A DNA stretch of 64,000 nucleotides from Sabellastarte sp. h YS-2021 (GCA_964017235.1 OZ024936.1:91796537-91860536); one strand, 5' to 3'; counted from the first letter of the stretch, positions 42,296 to 55,396 are shown. Program-made: numbers and translations. Notes: generated by a model not told the origin, from the letters alone.

Positions 42296-42695
42296 ATACC
42301 GTTTGTTCCCGTAATATCGCCCATGCGTTCATTGTTTTCAAATTCCCATAACCCCCGGCGTTAGATCGGAACCGGCGTTAATTTGAGTAAGGGCGTTCAT
42401 TGACATAGCAAGAAATAAAAGAAAATAAATACTTACTTGTCATGTATGTCTGTTTTGTTTAGGCTTCAATTCAACGAGAAACTATCCTCAGTTTACAGCT
42501 TTTCAGCAGACGTTTTTTGCAGCCGTCAATTAGCAAAGATAATGAATTTGTATATTTTCGCGGGTTTGTTTTTGTAGGGGGGGGGGGCGTGTTTTCGGAC
42601 CCGGCGTTCAATATCTTTGTTTGTTTAAAATACAGGCGTTAATTCGGACCCGGCGATCGGTCGGACCCGGGCGATATTTCGGGAAAAAACGGTAT
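42296..42695. mobile_element. MITE with 27-bp inverted ends (ATACCGTTT)
   Basis: 400 bp. Left ATACCGTTTGTTCCCGTAAT then ATCGCCC; right GGGCGAT then ATTTCGGGAAAAAACGGTAT. Inside are several GGCGTT / GGACCCGGCG motifs. Superfamily not assigned. Confidence 0.85.
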
Positions 42696-43548
42696 GTTGG
42701 AAAACCCCACAAAATAATGTGACCTCAGAATATTAATGAGTAGTCCACAAATTCTTCAAGTAAAATATTGTTAAAAAATCCCATAAAATTGTCAATATTT
42801 TCTACGAATCTGAGCTGAGCTCTGTGGTCCATCTAGTATTTTACCTTAAAATAGAAAATATTGTTAAGAAACCTCATTAATATTAATGAGTTGTCCACGA
42901 ATTTTGATCTTCAAGTAAAATATTTTCTAGACATACATTGTTGGGAAATCCCACAGATATATAGGGTCAGCACCGGCTTGCCTCTCCTGTTGTGGTAACA
43001 AATCCAGTTTACTGTCAGTTCCGTTTTTCTTGCCGCCATTTTTCATATAACCATCCACGTTTAAGCTTAATTTCATATTTGTGGGTATAATATGTCTAAA
43101 TACTGTCTGTAGCCCATAATATTTGAGTTCTTTTACGTAAACGATCACAAAACATGGTCAACATGCATTATTCGAAGAACGTTTCGACGGAAAAATCAAA
43201 ACCTCGACAAACTCTCGATCCGTGCAATGTTTCGATTTTCTAGATCGCTCGTCTTTTCGCTTCATATATTTCCACATCGCCTTGTGTACTACACGTTCTC
43301 ATATAATTTGGTCACCGCAGACTCAAAGAAAATCCGCGTTTGTAGGCGAATTTATGCGCGATCCCACGGAAAACGAGCCCTAGAAGGAACTCTGTATTCT
43401 GGGTGTTTACTGCTCAGCTCCCGATGTGCGTCGCCTACCCAACTTTGTCACCTGCCTCAAAAGCTGTTAAGGACAGGCAATATTGATACTGAAACCAATG
43501 GAACAAATTCTTATAATGATGAAGTCCACGGGTGGTCACTGAGATAAA
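42696..43548. other. Intron 1 stretch near exon 1, weakly repeated
   Basis: CTTCAAGTAAAATATT and AATATTAATGAG occur twice (about 42755 and 42910; 42730 and 42885), a diverged direct repeat of about 155 bp. The remainder (43150-43540) is less AT-rich than its surroundings with no recognised protein. Confidence 0.45.
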
Positions 43549-43737
43549 CGGTCATAGAGATAAACGGTCTTCGGAAATTCTCACATAAAATGATTAAAAG
43601 GTAAAAACAACAATGTAAAACAAACCAAATGTTGTGAAAAGCATTGTTTAAGTCTATTTTGTTATTTAGTTTGTGTGATTTTGCTATTTACACTATTTAA
43701 ATTTGAAAACTTTGAAGACCGTTTATCTCTGTGACCG
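43549..43737. mobile_element. Short MITE with 24-bp inverted ends
   Basis: 189 bp. Left CGGTCATAGAGATAAACGGT then CTTC; right GAAG then ACCGTTTATCTCTGTGACCG. The left arm is preceded by a further partial copy (GGTCACTGAGATAAACG at 43534-43550). Confidence 0.85.
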
Positions 43738-44060
43738 TGTACAACTTTACCAGGAAAACTTATTGTGGAGAGGTTTTAATGTCAAAAAATGCAATTAACG
43801 AACTTGGGTAGCTGAGCAGTAGTAGTAGAATGCCACTCAGTCCTTGGGTACTCACTTATTATTTCTTTTTAAACACTTTGGATTAAAAAAAATAATTTAG
43901 GAGATTTTACCTTGAGCACAGTCTTTATTGGGACCCCAAACATTTTGCCACAGAGGCAAGCCAATTAAGACATTTAATTTCATGTTAACTCAATAATACG
44001 GCAAGTAAATACACAACAGATTATACATTGTATACAACTAAAACAATTATGGCCAGTTAC

Positions 44061-44138
44061 CTTTTCATTATCGGTATATTTTGTTCCTTGAACGGCAATA
44101 ATTGCTGCCAACACGACAATCCAAGTTTTCGTCGCCAT
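44061..44138 (-). CDS. TM9SF1: TM9SF1-like gene, exon 1 (start codon, signal peptide)
   Basis: The gene encodes a transmembrane-9 superfamily protein (nonaspanin): lumenal N-terminal domain followed by nine membrane helices, active in endosome/Golgi sorting of membrane proteins in animals. Exon 1 has 26 codons. The ATG at 44136-44138 is chosen because it starts a signal peptide (M-A-T-K-T-W-I-V-V-L-A-A-I-I-A-V-Q-G, likely cleaved near Gly18) and the frame joins exon 2 without a shift. An upstream in-frame ATG (44264) would add 42 residues unlike a signal sequence. The donor is GTAACT (complement of 44055-44060). Intron 1 is about 15 kb. Family assignment rests on exons 2 to 7; TM9SF1 rather than TM9SF2, 3 or 4 is supported by the H-K-S-L-x-L-G-E-V block of exon 3. 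Confidence 0.85.
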
Positions 44139-47100
44139 GTTCAATATCGCACTTGCTACTAACCACGAGAAACTGCGAGATCCAAGTAAATAAGAAATAT
44201 CCGTTAATACAAAGGACATGTTCAAACATGAAAAAGATAAGCCATAAACTATAAATAGGATCAAAAATTATAAATCCCTATATTAAACCTGATTGGGTTT
44301 GGACTCATTGCTCTCTTTTAACAATATTCCACCTGATCTTAGCTCCTATTGGGATAAATTTTGTAAATACTCAGTGCACATGTAACAGTAGACATATTGG
44401 TTTGATAGTTTGAGATAAAAAAAATACTTTCCTGATTCAAAATTTAACAGTTTTGTTACAAGACTCATATTGCTCCCAAAACTTTTGCAACAACTTAAAG
44501 TTGTTTTATAATTTAATCTGTCAAGTGATTTTGAGATATGGTTGTTTGAGTGTTTTAGTGAGATTTGTGCACTTGTTTTACTTTGTCTCTTATGTTTTAT
44601 TGTTGCTTTAAGAGTTACTTGTATTTCAAGAAAAAAAACCTGAATGTCAGTCAGGGCTTTGTCTTGTGTACATTAATTTCCAATAGTTTGACAAGTAATA
44701 GGACTTGTATTACACTTGAGAATCGTTGTTAAAGACTCATGAGATGCAGAGGTTAAAATAGTTTCATCGTAAATTATGAAATCATCATATAATTGGCGCA
44801 GAAATCAGAAGAATTGTTGTAAATTGCAACTTTTTGTGATTTCTAACTCATATAAACCTGGTCTATATCCATAGGCGGTGAACATAGGACAGGACAGCCC
44901 CCTTTAAAAGCATAAATACATATGTAAAGACAAACAAACTTATTGAGTTTTAAATTGTTGTTATGATTCTTTATTTTATTTGAATACTGTTGTTTAACCT
45001 TTTCTCAACAGTGGGAAATTAAACCTCAGGTACTGAGGAAAAAAAATTTTCATTAGAAATTTTGCATCAGAACAGTTTATTATTTTATTTATTCAGTACA
45101 AATTCATGAATTTTTCATCTTCCAGTCTTTTCAGCATGTGCGGTGTCCATTTTTGTTAATCACTCAAACGTGGGAAAATACCCAAACAATTAAGACAATC
45201 TAATTGTTTACATGATCATTTACTTAGCATCAGCCAGATTGTATTTTGTATAACATAATCTGAATCAAGTTTAATACCTAGTCAGATGACACAAAAACTA
45301 CTCTGGTTATTTGAAAAGCTTAATCTTAGCTGAGACCCCATCTGTGAAAACTATTTGATATAAAGTATGATTATGCCAAATGGCTTAAATTTGAGGCCGT
45401 GGCTTAGCCTGAGACTAGGCTAAGTCTCAGAACCTTCATATAAAATTGGCCCATGGTTGGTTAGGTCACAGTTCTTTAAAAACATTGCACTGAAGTTCAC
45501 CCCCTTATAAGACACTTTGATGGATAGGAGAATGTTCATTAGTGTAACCATTCAATATATCTCTGTATACTTGAGTTTTCTAATGAAGAGATAGGAGTTT
45601 AATTTATGAAAATATTAAACATTCTTTGCATTGTTCCAAATTAGCAAAATGATAACCAGAAACTGCTTTCTTTACTCTATATAATGATAATAAAATGCAC
45701 ATATTAAGATTTCATCAAATATCTCCTTATATTTTAAGCTTTTGAATGATTAGTGTTTAAAAAACTTATTTTTTGTCACATGGAAATGGTAATTTTATTG
45801 TAGATTTTGTGTACTTTGTTGAATTATTCTGTCTGAATAAATTATATGAGTATAAGGGCAGAATATTGCTAAAAGATGCCACATTTTGCAACTTGAGAGA
45901 ATTGGCAGAATTTAAGCTAACAATATTGAGATAAATCGAGTTTTATTAAGCATTGATCACTCCTGTGGAGGTATATATACTTAAGGAAGTGTGTGTTTTG
46001 TCATTAAGTTACACACTTAAGCCCTTCTGTAATTCTCACCTACTGATGGTATGTTTATTTGTTGTAGTTATTTGAATAGATAGGTTGTTTTTTTGACAGG
46101 GATTTTATGCTTTTATCACCACAACATTCAGAAGTGGAAGCATGTAACTGTGATTAATATAAATATTTGACATGCATTTTTTTTTAATGTTTTTGTTATT
46201 GATCAGTTTTATAATAAAAGAAGAACCCATGTGCCAAAAAGGAAACATTACTCGTAGATTTCGCTCTCATTATTATAGTAATGATATGTGAAGTATTTTG
46301 TGGGATAAATCTTAAATCTTATCATTAAAATATATAATAGTTATGACAAAATAAAATGCACTTTGAAAAGTGAATTACTCATTGGCAATTATTGTATAGT
46401 GACCAATATCTTGATATTTGTAAACCAAAAGCCTTAAATAAAAAGGATGGCAAAATTCGAAATTTGAGCAAATTCTCTTTGATGTACCCAAACCAACTTA
46501 ATAATATATTTTATCTGCAAAAATAAGAGACTTAGATTCCCCCTGCAATCTGTGAATTATTTCAGCATAGTATAACTATAACACAGAATTATTGGGAAGT
46601 TTTAATTAGTTAAAATGCAAAATTTGTGGAACGTGCTCCTGTCTTACCAAGCAAGGTTTTACTATAGTATTTGTATTTATGAATACTTCAAGTTTGTCTT
46701 AGAAAATGCCAAGATTTGTAGCTACATTTGACATTTTATGCCACTTCCCTCAAAATAATGTTTGATTCATGTTTTTAATAAGCATAATCTTAATTTTGGT
46801 TTCATATATTTTTAGTTGCATTAAAAAATCCACAAATTGCTTAAATTTTAGATTATTTAATAGACCTAAATACAAAATTTTATTTTATTTGTGTGCAAAA
46901 AGCCAAACGTGGGGGAATGGAATGTAGTGGTTTAAACATACTTCTTGGAGGCTGATTCCTTTAATTTTAATATCATAAAACAAAACATAGATTTTACTTT
47001 AAAAAGATAACATTTTTATTGCATATAGACTTTTGCAATGGTAATAAATATAATATTGAAAGTTAAACTTCACATTTTCACCACACAAAACTTTTGTGAT

Positions 47101-49758
47101 TGTTGTGTATTGTTGGTGTGCACACACTGTAATGTATAAATTGAGATAAGAGAAATGAGATGTCAATCAAGTTAATGGACTTGAAGGAAAGAAACTAAAG
47201 ACCTTTGTTGATACAAGGGAGATAAAGATTTGCTTCACACACATTTATTGAATGTGGTTTAACTGTAAATATATAAAAAATAAACAATGACATAATATGG
47301 CACAACTTATTCATTTAGACATTTAAGTGTTGAAACAGCTGTGAGGACACAGAGAGCAATAGCTTAAGTTAAAATTTATTTGTACTGTTAATGTTTGTTT
47401 TTGACTCACCTCACATTTGTAGTGGTAAAAAATGAAACACTATTGTGATAAGAAAATATGCAAGGATATATCTGGGACTGTAAATCAAACTATTAATTGA
47501 TTGTTCTTGTGTGTGACCTTACTGCTTCAATGTAAGTGTGGATGGAGAGGAGGTGAAGAACAGTTTATATGCGTTTGTAGAACTTTGAGATCATTAATTG
47601 TACTACAGAAGTTGACTACAGAAGCATAATAGAAACGTCACAGAGCAATTAAAATGATATCAAAAGCCTCTCAGTTAGCTCTGTGTGTCTACATTAGGCA
47701 GGGACTGGGAAAAAAATCAATAATGCCAGAATGAACAAATGTCTTCAATGGCCTATGTTTCAGTTGGCTGCTGGTCGACAGACATAGGTTGTGGCATCAA
47801 TATGTAACATCACCTGCTAGTCGACAACACAGGTGTTGCAGGGGTTAAATTATTTATACCACTGCACTGATGTAAATTGTCATAAAAATTTCAGCAGATT
47901 GAGGAGAAAAGCATATACATGTATATAATTATTTTTCAATTTAGTCTCTGGTGACAAATAATTAGACCAGGACTAAACATAGCAATTCAAATCAGTTTAT
48001 TTAATTGATTTGTGATGGAGGTAGTATCTAGATATGATTAGAACAGCAAGAATAGCAATAGTAACACAAGCGACAGATGCAATGAGATTTTGCCTTTGTA
48101 AATCGGTGTATTAGAGCTAATAAGCTTTCAAATAGGTACTGCATATATAATACGTATACCTTATGATATATAAATGCTGTAATTAAGATATTTGTTATTA
48201 ATATTTGTTACCATTCATTGTAGTTCGTAAACATTTTACTTTCAGAAAGTTTCTTGGGTATTTGTAAAGACATCAAAGATTCAGAACCTGTATGTGTCTG
48301 TGTATGTCATTTAATGTAATGTTCATTAATGAAGCATATAAGAAAAAGAAAAGAAATGAAAAACCAAACTTACAGAGATATGTGTTTACTTTGAACTTGT
48401 CAAGAATTTTTCTTGTGTTTGAGGTGTATGTCGGTTATCTGAAAAATATCAAATCATCCTTACCTAATTTATTATAGATACATAATTATTTATATAATAT
48501 ATAGTGAAGCAATCCTCAAGATATACATTACTGACTGCAAACTCAGACTTTATATATGTTTTGTAACACACACTCAACCTAGGTAGCTTTACTCATAACT
48601 ACTTAATGTAGTGGCATATACATTTTACAGTTCAAAAGATGTGTCATAGGCAAAATGTATAGAGATTTTAAAGAAACATCATTGATAGATATTTCGTTGT
48701 TACATTAAACTGTTCAGCCTTCTCAAGTCAAAGCCTAATCATATATCCTTGGTATCACATGTTCAAAATTAATGTTATATTATTTATTGTTGACATTTTT
48801 TATATATTTGATAGGCATTGATATCCTTTATTTAACAAATTTCCAAGTATAGGACATGTGTACATCCAAAGCTTCTGAAGGCAATGAAAACAAATATTTT
48901 GTTCTGTATGCTCTGCAAAGTTAATTTCAAGTTCATTTTGTGGCTTGAAATAATTGGCAGAAAGACAATTTTACCTTAACTGTTTGGGGTTTTTTGACCT
49001 GTTTAATGTACTGAACTGCTATCATGTACCTCTTATTGCACACTATCTCTTATGATATGACTTGTGCAATGTTTTGAAATGTTTTTACAACACCGTCCCC
49101 CAAAATGCTACAACTGATAATGACCTATAGAATGCTTTTGCATTGTTTCCCCAGCAACACCCTACCCAATATGCTACAAGTGGTATGATCTACACAATGG
49201 TTCTTACCGCTTTATTGTATTTCTGGTGGAAGTTTTGGAAATACTTTGTCTAGCAATCCCTTATAATATGGGAAAAATGCAATCTCAGGATACATATTAC
49301 AGACTTATATTTTTACATATGAGTGAAAGAGAAATAGCACTTCAGAATAAGGAAAAAAACTGATATTGGAAGATATTTTATGCAGAACGCTTTATAAAGT
49401 CCTTTGTTATTGGTTAAAATGATTGTAGTTCAGTAGATGTATACTTAAGAAGCAGTGAATTAGCAGCAAGTATTACTTATCAATGGAAGTATTGAAACTA
49501 TCAATAAGCTTAGAATATGACACTTCTGCCACTTTGAAGAAAAATAACTGTTGGTTCTGACATTCAATCATATTCTAATTATTATTAAATTTTAATTATT
49601 TAAACACTGATGTCCCTGAGTGATTTAACTGCTGACTGATTTCTAGCAAAAGTTGCATTAGAGGAAACTATGAAAGCCCCGGGAAAGCCCAAAACAGCAT
49701 GCAAATGAAAGATAAATATTATGATAGCCAGGGTTATATGGGGACAGATTTTCAGCAT
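44139..49758. other. 5.6 kb upstream of the TM9SF1-like gene, no gene seen
   Basis: AT-rich, almost free of recognisable repeats, unlike the rest of the window, with many T-rich runs on the plus strand and scattered AATAAA. It should contain the promoter of the TM9SF1-like gene near 44.14-44.4 kb, but no convincing core element was identified. It could be intergenic DNA or the long 3' UTR or an intron of a plus-strand neighbour. Confidence 0.5.
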
Positions 49759-50113
49759 TAGGCGTATTTCACAAGTAAGAATCTGCATAATCTGTGCAAT
49801 CCAGATTCAGATATGGATTCTTTGGATTAGTTAAAATAAATGCAATTTTCTCTTGACATTAATCCAAACTAAAAAAATAGCATAAACCAACATAAATATA
49901 AAAATATCCCAAATGTTAAAATTTCCTGCCACATTTTGGCACTATTATTTTACAAAGAATCATGGGTAATCCAATGAATCTGAATCTGTTGATCTACATC
50001 AGAAGTTAGATCAAACTATTCATAATCCGGATTCAGATTCAAGTCACATCACAAGCAAATCTGTTTATCTGAGGAATCTAGATTCAATGGATTATGGTTG
50101 TGAAATACACCTA
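49759..50113. mobile_element. MITE with TAGGYGTATTTCACAA ends
   Basis: 355 bp. Left TAGGCGTATTTCACAA, right TTGTGAAATACACCTA. The interior is full of short AATCTGAATC / GGATTCAGATT palindromic motifs, so the element can fold on itself. No target duplication is clear. Confidence 0.75.
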
Positions 50114-50195
50114 GTGTTACTTGTGGGGGTGAAACCCACACAGAGGTGTGATTAGATGCCAAACTTGTTATCACTAGGCCACTGACCACCAATTT
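50114..50195 (-). mobile_element. tRNA-like sequence, probably a degenerate SINE head
   Basis: On the minus strand: GTCAGTGGCCTAGTGATAAC resembles a tRNA D-arm/A-box and GTGGGTTTCACCCCCAC a T-arm with a worn B-box. It abuts the MITE at 50113. Not a functional tRNA: the B box lacks the GGTTCGA core. Confidence 0.5.
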
Positions 50196-50679
50196 TATAT
50201 TGTTCCAAAAATTGAGTAACAGCATAAAATACACCAAGTAAATGTTTATGTATATTTATTTCTGACTTAATGAACAGGATCTCACTGTGAGCCCACCACA
50301 TAGATAAGGGAGGTATTTTAGATGACAATGGTGGTGCCCACTATGTAATTGAGTGAGATGTAAATACCCGCTTTATTCTACAATGATGAGCTATTGGCCA
50401 AGTGTGTAGGTATTGGAGGATGAACAGATTTTATAGAATAGATAATGAGAGTGGAGTTCACTGTTTAAAGTAAAAATAGTATTCTGTGAAAACTCTTAAA
50501 TGCTTATTAAATGCAGAGTGAGCCCGGGTTCTGGCTTTGTGCTCCTCATTTAGATTCTAAACCCCCTTCTCATTGAAACTAGGCGAGCCCATTAAAAACC
50601 AAAGGAAAGACTTTTTATTTCCTATTAGTGCAGAAATGACCCAAAATACACAAAATAATGACATAAAACAAAACAGGTA

Positions 50680-51044
50680 CACTGAAAATTATTAATTTGT
50701 CAAAATGGTGCCTAAAACAACAAGTTTCCTAAATCGCAAATTCAAATGCCCTTTTCTTGTTGAATGATAGTCAAATATTTATAACTTATTGGTCAAATTA
50801 ATTGAAAACTTATGACAAGCAAATTAGTGAGCTTACAATTAATTTCACAAGACTGTGAGCAATGACAGGTGTCTAAAACAACAAATTAATTGGACTATCA
50901 GGCTCATTTTCTTGTCATAAGTTTGTCAGTTAATTTGTCCAACAAGAAAATGACAAGTTTAAATTTGTCAGTTGGAAAGTTTGTTGTTTTAGGCACCGTT
51001 TGACAAATTATTGACAAATTAATATTTGTCAGAGGTTTTCAGTA
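50680..51044. mobile_element. MITE, GTGCCTAAAACAACAA family
   Basis: 365 bp. The left end CACTGAAAATTATTAATTTG then GTGCCTAAAACAACAA is mirrored by TTGTTGTTTTAGGCACC then AATTAATATTTGTCAGAGG and TTTTCAGTA. TA flanks both ends. The body repeats TTTGTCA and TGACAAA. Similar motifs occur at 55.5-58.1 kb. Confidence 0.8.
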
Positions 51045-52387
51045 TAGATGTTAACATAATCCGTGACTTTAATGTCATTTTTTTGTAAATTACATTTGGT
51101 TTCACCTTTATAAAGATCTCAAGATGACTGTTTTTGAGTGTATTTTTGTTTCTGGCAGTACTGTTTTGTCTTATTCAATGTCCATGGGTGTATACACCGT
51201 GTTTATATACTTTGCAGTAGTACCAGACTCAGCTGTTACTACTCTTTGCATCATGCCAATGCTAAGCTAAGGTCGCTCTCAACCACTTTAGTACAATGCA
51301 GAGATACATACTCTCTCGAAATATTTATATTATTTTCCAGTTTAACTTGCTTCATCATTTGTGTACTTTTGTATTGATTTACATATGTACCTATTCTTAC
51401 AAATGTAGACTAAACTGGAGAGTAAAACTAGCAATTGATGAAACAGTGTTACTCATGAATATTCATGAAATTTGAAGCAAATATTTCATAAATTTGAAGC
51501 AGTACTTATAATATGACAGTTTGTATAAGCATAGGGTTGAAAATTGATCGTAAAATTGATGTACACTTTTTCAACAGTAAAATGATTTCTGTAGGGGAAA
51601 AGTAGCTATATTTTGGAACAAAAACATACTGAATATGGGAAAATGTCTGACAAGAGTATGTTAATTGTTTACCTTCCCCAAAAGTAGTGCACTTTAAAAA
51701 AATAAATGAAAATTGTGTTATAGCTAGTTAATTTTGAATAATCCTTCTATTTCTTACATTATCTTTTGTCAACTTGTCTGTTTTATCTCAAGGAATACTT
51801 TTTCTTAGTAAGTTAATTACTCTATATCTACAATATATTTAGCCATGAACTTATTACAAAATTTCATATATATTTTGTATCTTAATAGCAGCTCTAGCTT
51901 AAAGGATAACAAACAGTTTTTAAATTATAAAACTACACTGAAAACTACCCTTGTGAAAAGTAATCGTCACCTGCAGTAAAAAAATAGAACATTTTTTGTG
52001 GATCATAAAAACAATTATGTATGTATTGAATACATACATATTTATAAATCTATGTACAAGACAAATATACTATACATGTATATTTAGATAGAATACGAAA
52101 ATCACTTGTCAAAAACAGTATGAACTTGCTCTACTCACTTCTAGGTCTGTGAGAAAACTAAAGAGGACCACATAATAGGAATTGTTTACCCTTTCTAAAT
52201 AGCATGGTGTGAGACTGTATAGCTAGGTACATTCTTTTGTTGTCAAATTTGCAAACTAATTAAGCTGGGTTAGTAATGTGGTGAAGTCAAATACATTTAA
52301 CTCGTTTTAAAGAGAGGCAGCAAGAAAGCATTGTGATTTTACTCAAGAGTCTCTTTCTAATTATATTGTCTCTTTTCAATATAATAT
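51045..52387. other. Non-coding, nothing recognised
   Basis: AT-rich DNA without exon-like segments or clear repeats. Short frames (for example 51138-51377) are not protein-like. Confidence 0.45.
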
Positions 52388-53661
52388 TGTAATGACGACC
52401 GTTATTGTGGTATTTTGAGTTATGATGAATATGGAGAGTTTACAGGAATTACGGGCGATATAAAGGGTTTTTGTTATAATTAAAAGGTTTCTTGGGGTTT
52501 GGTTGTTTAATGGTATTTAATATTTGTATGCTAGCCTTGAATATTGTGGGAATTTGATCTTTATTTTATTTGGGGAACTCACATGTTTTGGTATAGCCAT
52601 GTTTGACCTTGTTTACTATCCTTGTATTTTGGGTCTATTTTTATGGACAAATCAAGGAACTGATATTTGGTTCAAGGATGTGGGTCAAAGGTGCTGACAC
52701 AAGAAACTTGAGTAGTTTACTTTTTGGGTATATAAGGGGCTGCATTTCCCACATTCTGGGCTGACCTTTCACTGAACACACTGTTCTTGCCACTTAGCCT
52801 TATCCAATCCAATCGACAATCAGTTGGCACTTAGGTTTTTAAAATTTATGAACATGAATTTCACATCTGATAATATAAAAGTTAGAATATGTGGTAATCT
52901 GGCTCTGCAGGGAAGTGGCTCAGCATCAAGTAAGACTCTACAGTTTCTTAGCCAGAAGTTTAATGTTAAGTGTGACTCTGATCTCTATGGTAAATTTAAG
53001 AAAATTTTAAGATGCCCTCTTGTAGATCACAGTGAAAATATCATTTCAGGTCTAATTTGTGATACTCTATATTTGAGAGACTATGATCACCCTTATTTTA
53101 CATACCAAGAATGTAACGATATTCTTCAGTTTATGTGCTGTCAATGAGTACTTAAATTTACTCGGTATGTACTTTGCTTAATTTTCTTTTTGTACATATA
53201 TGTTGCATTGTACAAACTGTATGTTCTTTTTTGTGTGTGTTCATTTGTACTGTCGCAATGTTGTACCATGAGTACAAGAAATAAATAAATAAATAAATAA
53301 AAGCTTTGTCACCTATGGAAAGGTAACTGAACAACTATGTTCTGTTTTAGGTTTAGTTAAGTTACTGCTTTTAGTAATTTTAGTCCTTGGGGGTTAGCAT
53401 TTTAGATGGCACTTTTGTACTTTGGGTGAATATTAAAGATGTATTAGGTGGGGATTAGTTTGGTTGGTTAGGAATATTTCTGGTGAGTCAGGTTTGGGGA
53501 ATTGGGTTATATTAATTTCTTTTTGTTGAATTAATATGTTAATATAATAATTTCTCTTCCAGTTTGTTTTTCCGTTTGGCATAATAAAATCATTTGTTAG
53601 AATGGGTTTTAATTAATTGTGTTATTCTGCCCTGATACATAATTTAGCTCGGGTCGCTACA
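52388..53661 (+). mobile_element. Candidate 5' LTR of a Gypsy-like retrotransposon
   Basis: Begins TGTAATGACGACC and ends GGGTCGCTACA, a TG...CA pair with short inverted ends. A TATA-like TATATAAGGGG lies at 52729. A LINE 3' fragment (52824-53303) seems to be inserted in it; without that it would be about 0.8 kb. It is followed after about 375 bp by a gag-like frame. No second LTR lies in the window to confirm it, and no convincing primer-binding site was seen. Confidence 0.45.
52824..53303 (+). mobile_element. Putative LINE 3' end with AAATA tail
   Basis: A 107-codon open end (L-R-F-L-K-F-M-N, then C-P-L-V-D-H, ending L-Q-F-M-C-C-Q) is followed by a T/G-rich 3' region and ATGAGTACAAGAAATAAATA tandem AAATA units (53278-53301). 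A short A-rich tandem tail after a stop codon is typical of LINEs. The protein family is not recognised with confidence. Confidence 0.5.
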
Positions 53662-54035
53662 TTGATTAATAAAAATCAGTTGGAATGAATAAAGCAGAAA
53701 TTAGTTAGGAGGACAAAATACAGAAATCAGTTGGGGAAAATGGAATAAAAAAGTAGACCGGTGTAATTTTATAGAATTGTAATTGGTAGTAAATAATATT
53801 AGATAGGGGAATTTAATGAAAAGTTAAAGAGACAAATTGATATATTGAATTTTATGTGGCATATTGTGTATGATAAAGACTTAGTTTGAAAGTGCAGTAT
53901 TATACATAGTTTAATTTGTGTAGTTTTGTTTGTAGTAATGTAGATAAATGAATTTGAATAGTTTAGTTTGAATGCATACTTCATTTTGTGTAGTTTAGTT
54001 TCATTGTATGCAGTGTTAGTTCCTTTCTGTTTTAA

Positions 54036-55396
54036 ATGGAAAGTAGTGATATAGGTGATAATTCACTTCAGATTTTTATGGAGTTCCTTGATAAGGTTGA
54101 CATTATGGAGGGGCAATATGTTGAACAGAACTTCAGGAATGCAAGGGAAGAAGGGTGTCCTATTAGTGGAAAGCCTGTTGGAGTTGACACCCCTTTGCAA
54201 TCCACTCCTAGGCAAGGTGAGGAATTTCCTGTTGAAAACGATGCTGTTGCCTATGTTGAAAATGATTCTAACCCACAGACTGGTAAACCATGTATGGTAG
54301 GGCCTCAAGACTATGTGATGGTTAGACATAAGTCTTATCCAAAGGATCATGGGGGTTCAAACAAGCATTTTGTCCAACTGTTGGTCATTTTGTGAGACCT
54401 GGTAAAACTGTCCAGGGGAGGGTACAAACTCTGAGGCATGATTTCCAAGAGGAGGGGTGGTCTGTGGCAGGGATGGTGATCATTCCACACATGAAAGACA
54501 GGGTTATTTAGATCCAAACACAGAGGTTCATGGTGGACCATACCCAAGACAAGTTCCTTGGTATAATTTCCAAGAGGAGGGATTGGTCTTGGACAGGGAT
54601 GGTGATAATATCACATATGAAAGACAGGGTTATTTGACTCCAACAACAGAGGGTATAATTTTCAAGATAAAAGAATGGTCTTGGGTGGAAATTGTGGTCA
54701 CATTACACAAGGAAGCCAGGGCTACATCCTTCACATGTGTCTATGCATATAGGCTGCCCTTGAATAGGTCATTTTCACCCAAGCAAACTGTGCCTGGTTC
54801 TAAGCATAAGAAACCACCACCTTTTGATGGTAGAGAGTGTGAGAGACTTCTTAATTCAGTTTGAAATTATATCTCAGATATGTCAGTGCGGGATCAGGCT
54901 ATATGATGGCTTTAGAATTGGCAGCATGCTTAAGGGGTTCAGCTCTTGAAGAGCTGGGGGATCTAGAGCCCAGGGAGAGAAGTAATTACAGCCCCTTGTC
55001 TCTGCCCTCTTAGCTAGGTTTAAACCTGAGAACCAAACACAACTCTACAAGGCTCAGCTGAGGGGTAGGGTTAGGAAGAACAATGCATCTCTGCCAGATT
55101 TAGCACATGACATCCAATGTTTGGTCCATAAGGCATACCCTGAATTACCAAATGAGTTGAGGGATGTTATTGCAAAAGATGTTTTTCTGGAGGTACTTAA
55201 TAATAAAGAAATGGAGTTAGTTGTCTTTCAGAGTCAAATTGGATCTTTGCAGCAGCCTTTAGGTGTAGCGGTGGAGTATGACGCATTCCAACTGAGTAGG
55301 CAATGTAGGGTTCCTAATTATATCAGGGAATGTGTCACTGAAACAGAGTTGTCAACAAATCATGATAACCTAACTTTGAGACTTGGTCAGTTAGAG
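54036..55396 (+). pseudogene. Decayed Gypsy-like gag
   Basis: Pieces in three frames: 54036-54392, 54457-54861 and 54990-55396. The second ends with K-K-P-P-P-F-D-G-R-E, a common start of the capsid region in Gypsy/Metaviridae-type gag. The third reads A-R-F-K-P-E-N-Q (about 55013), Y-K-A-Q-L-R-G-R-V-R-K, then L-P-N-E-L-R-D-V-I-A-K-D and F-L-E-V-L-N-N-K-E-M, typical of the gag helical region. Several stops and shifts separate them. A tandem duplication of about 125 bp (from TTTCCAAGAGGAGG at 54442 and 54568) lies in the middle part. It is truncated on the right by a SINE and MITE, so no pol is present. Confidence 0.72.

Noticed and set aside
43227-43547. 106-residue plus-strand frame near exon 1 as a gene
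   Set aside because: No recognised motif and no exon signals that fit; its 3' part touches the MITE at 43549.
44139-44264. Upstream in-frame ATG extending exon 1 by 42 residues
   Set aside because: The extension would bury the signal peptide. The ATG at 44138 gives a normal signal sequence directly at the N-terminus.
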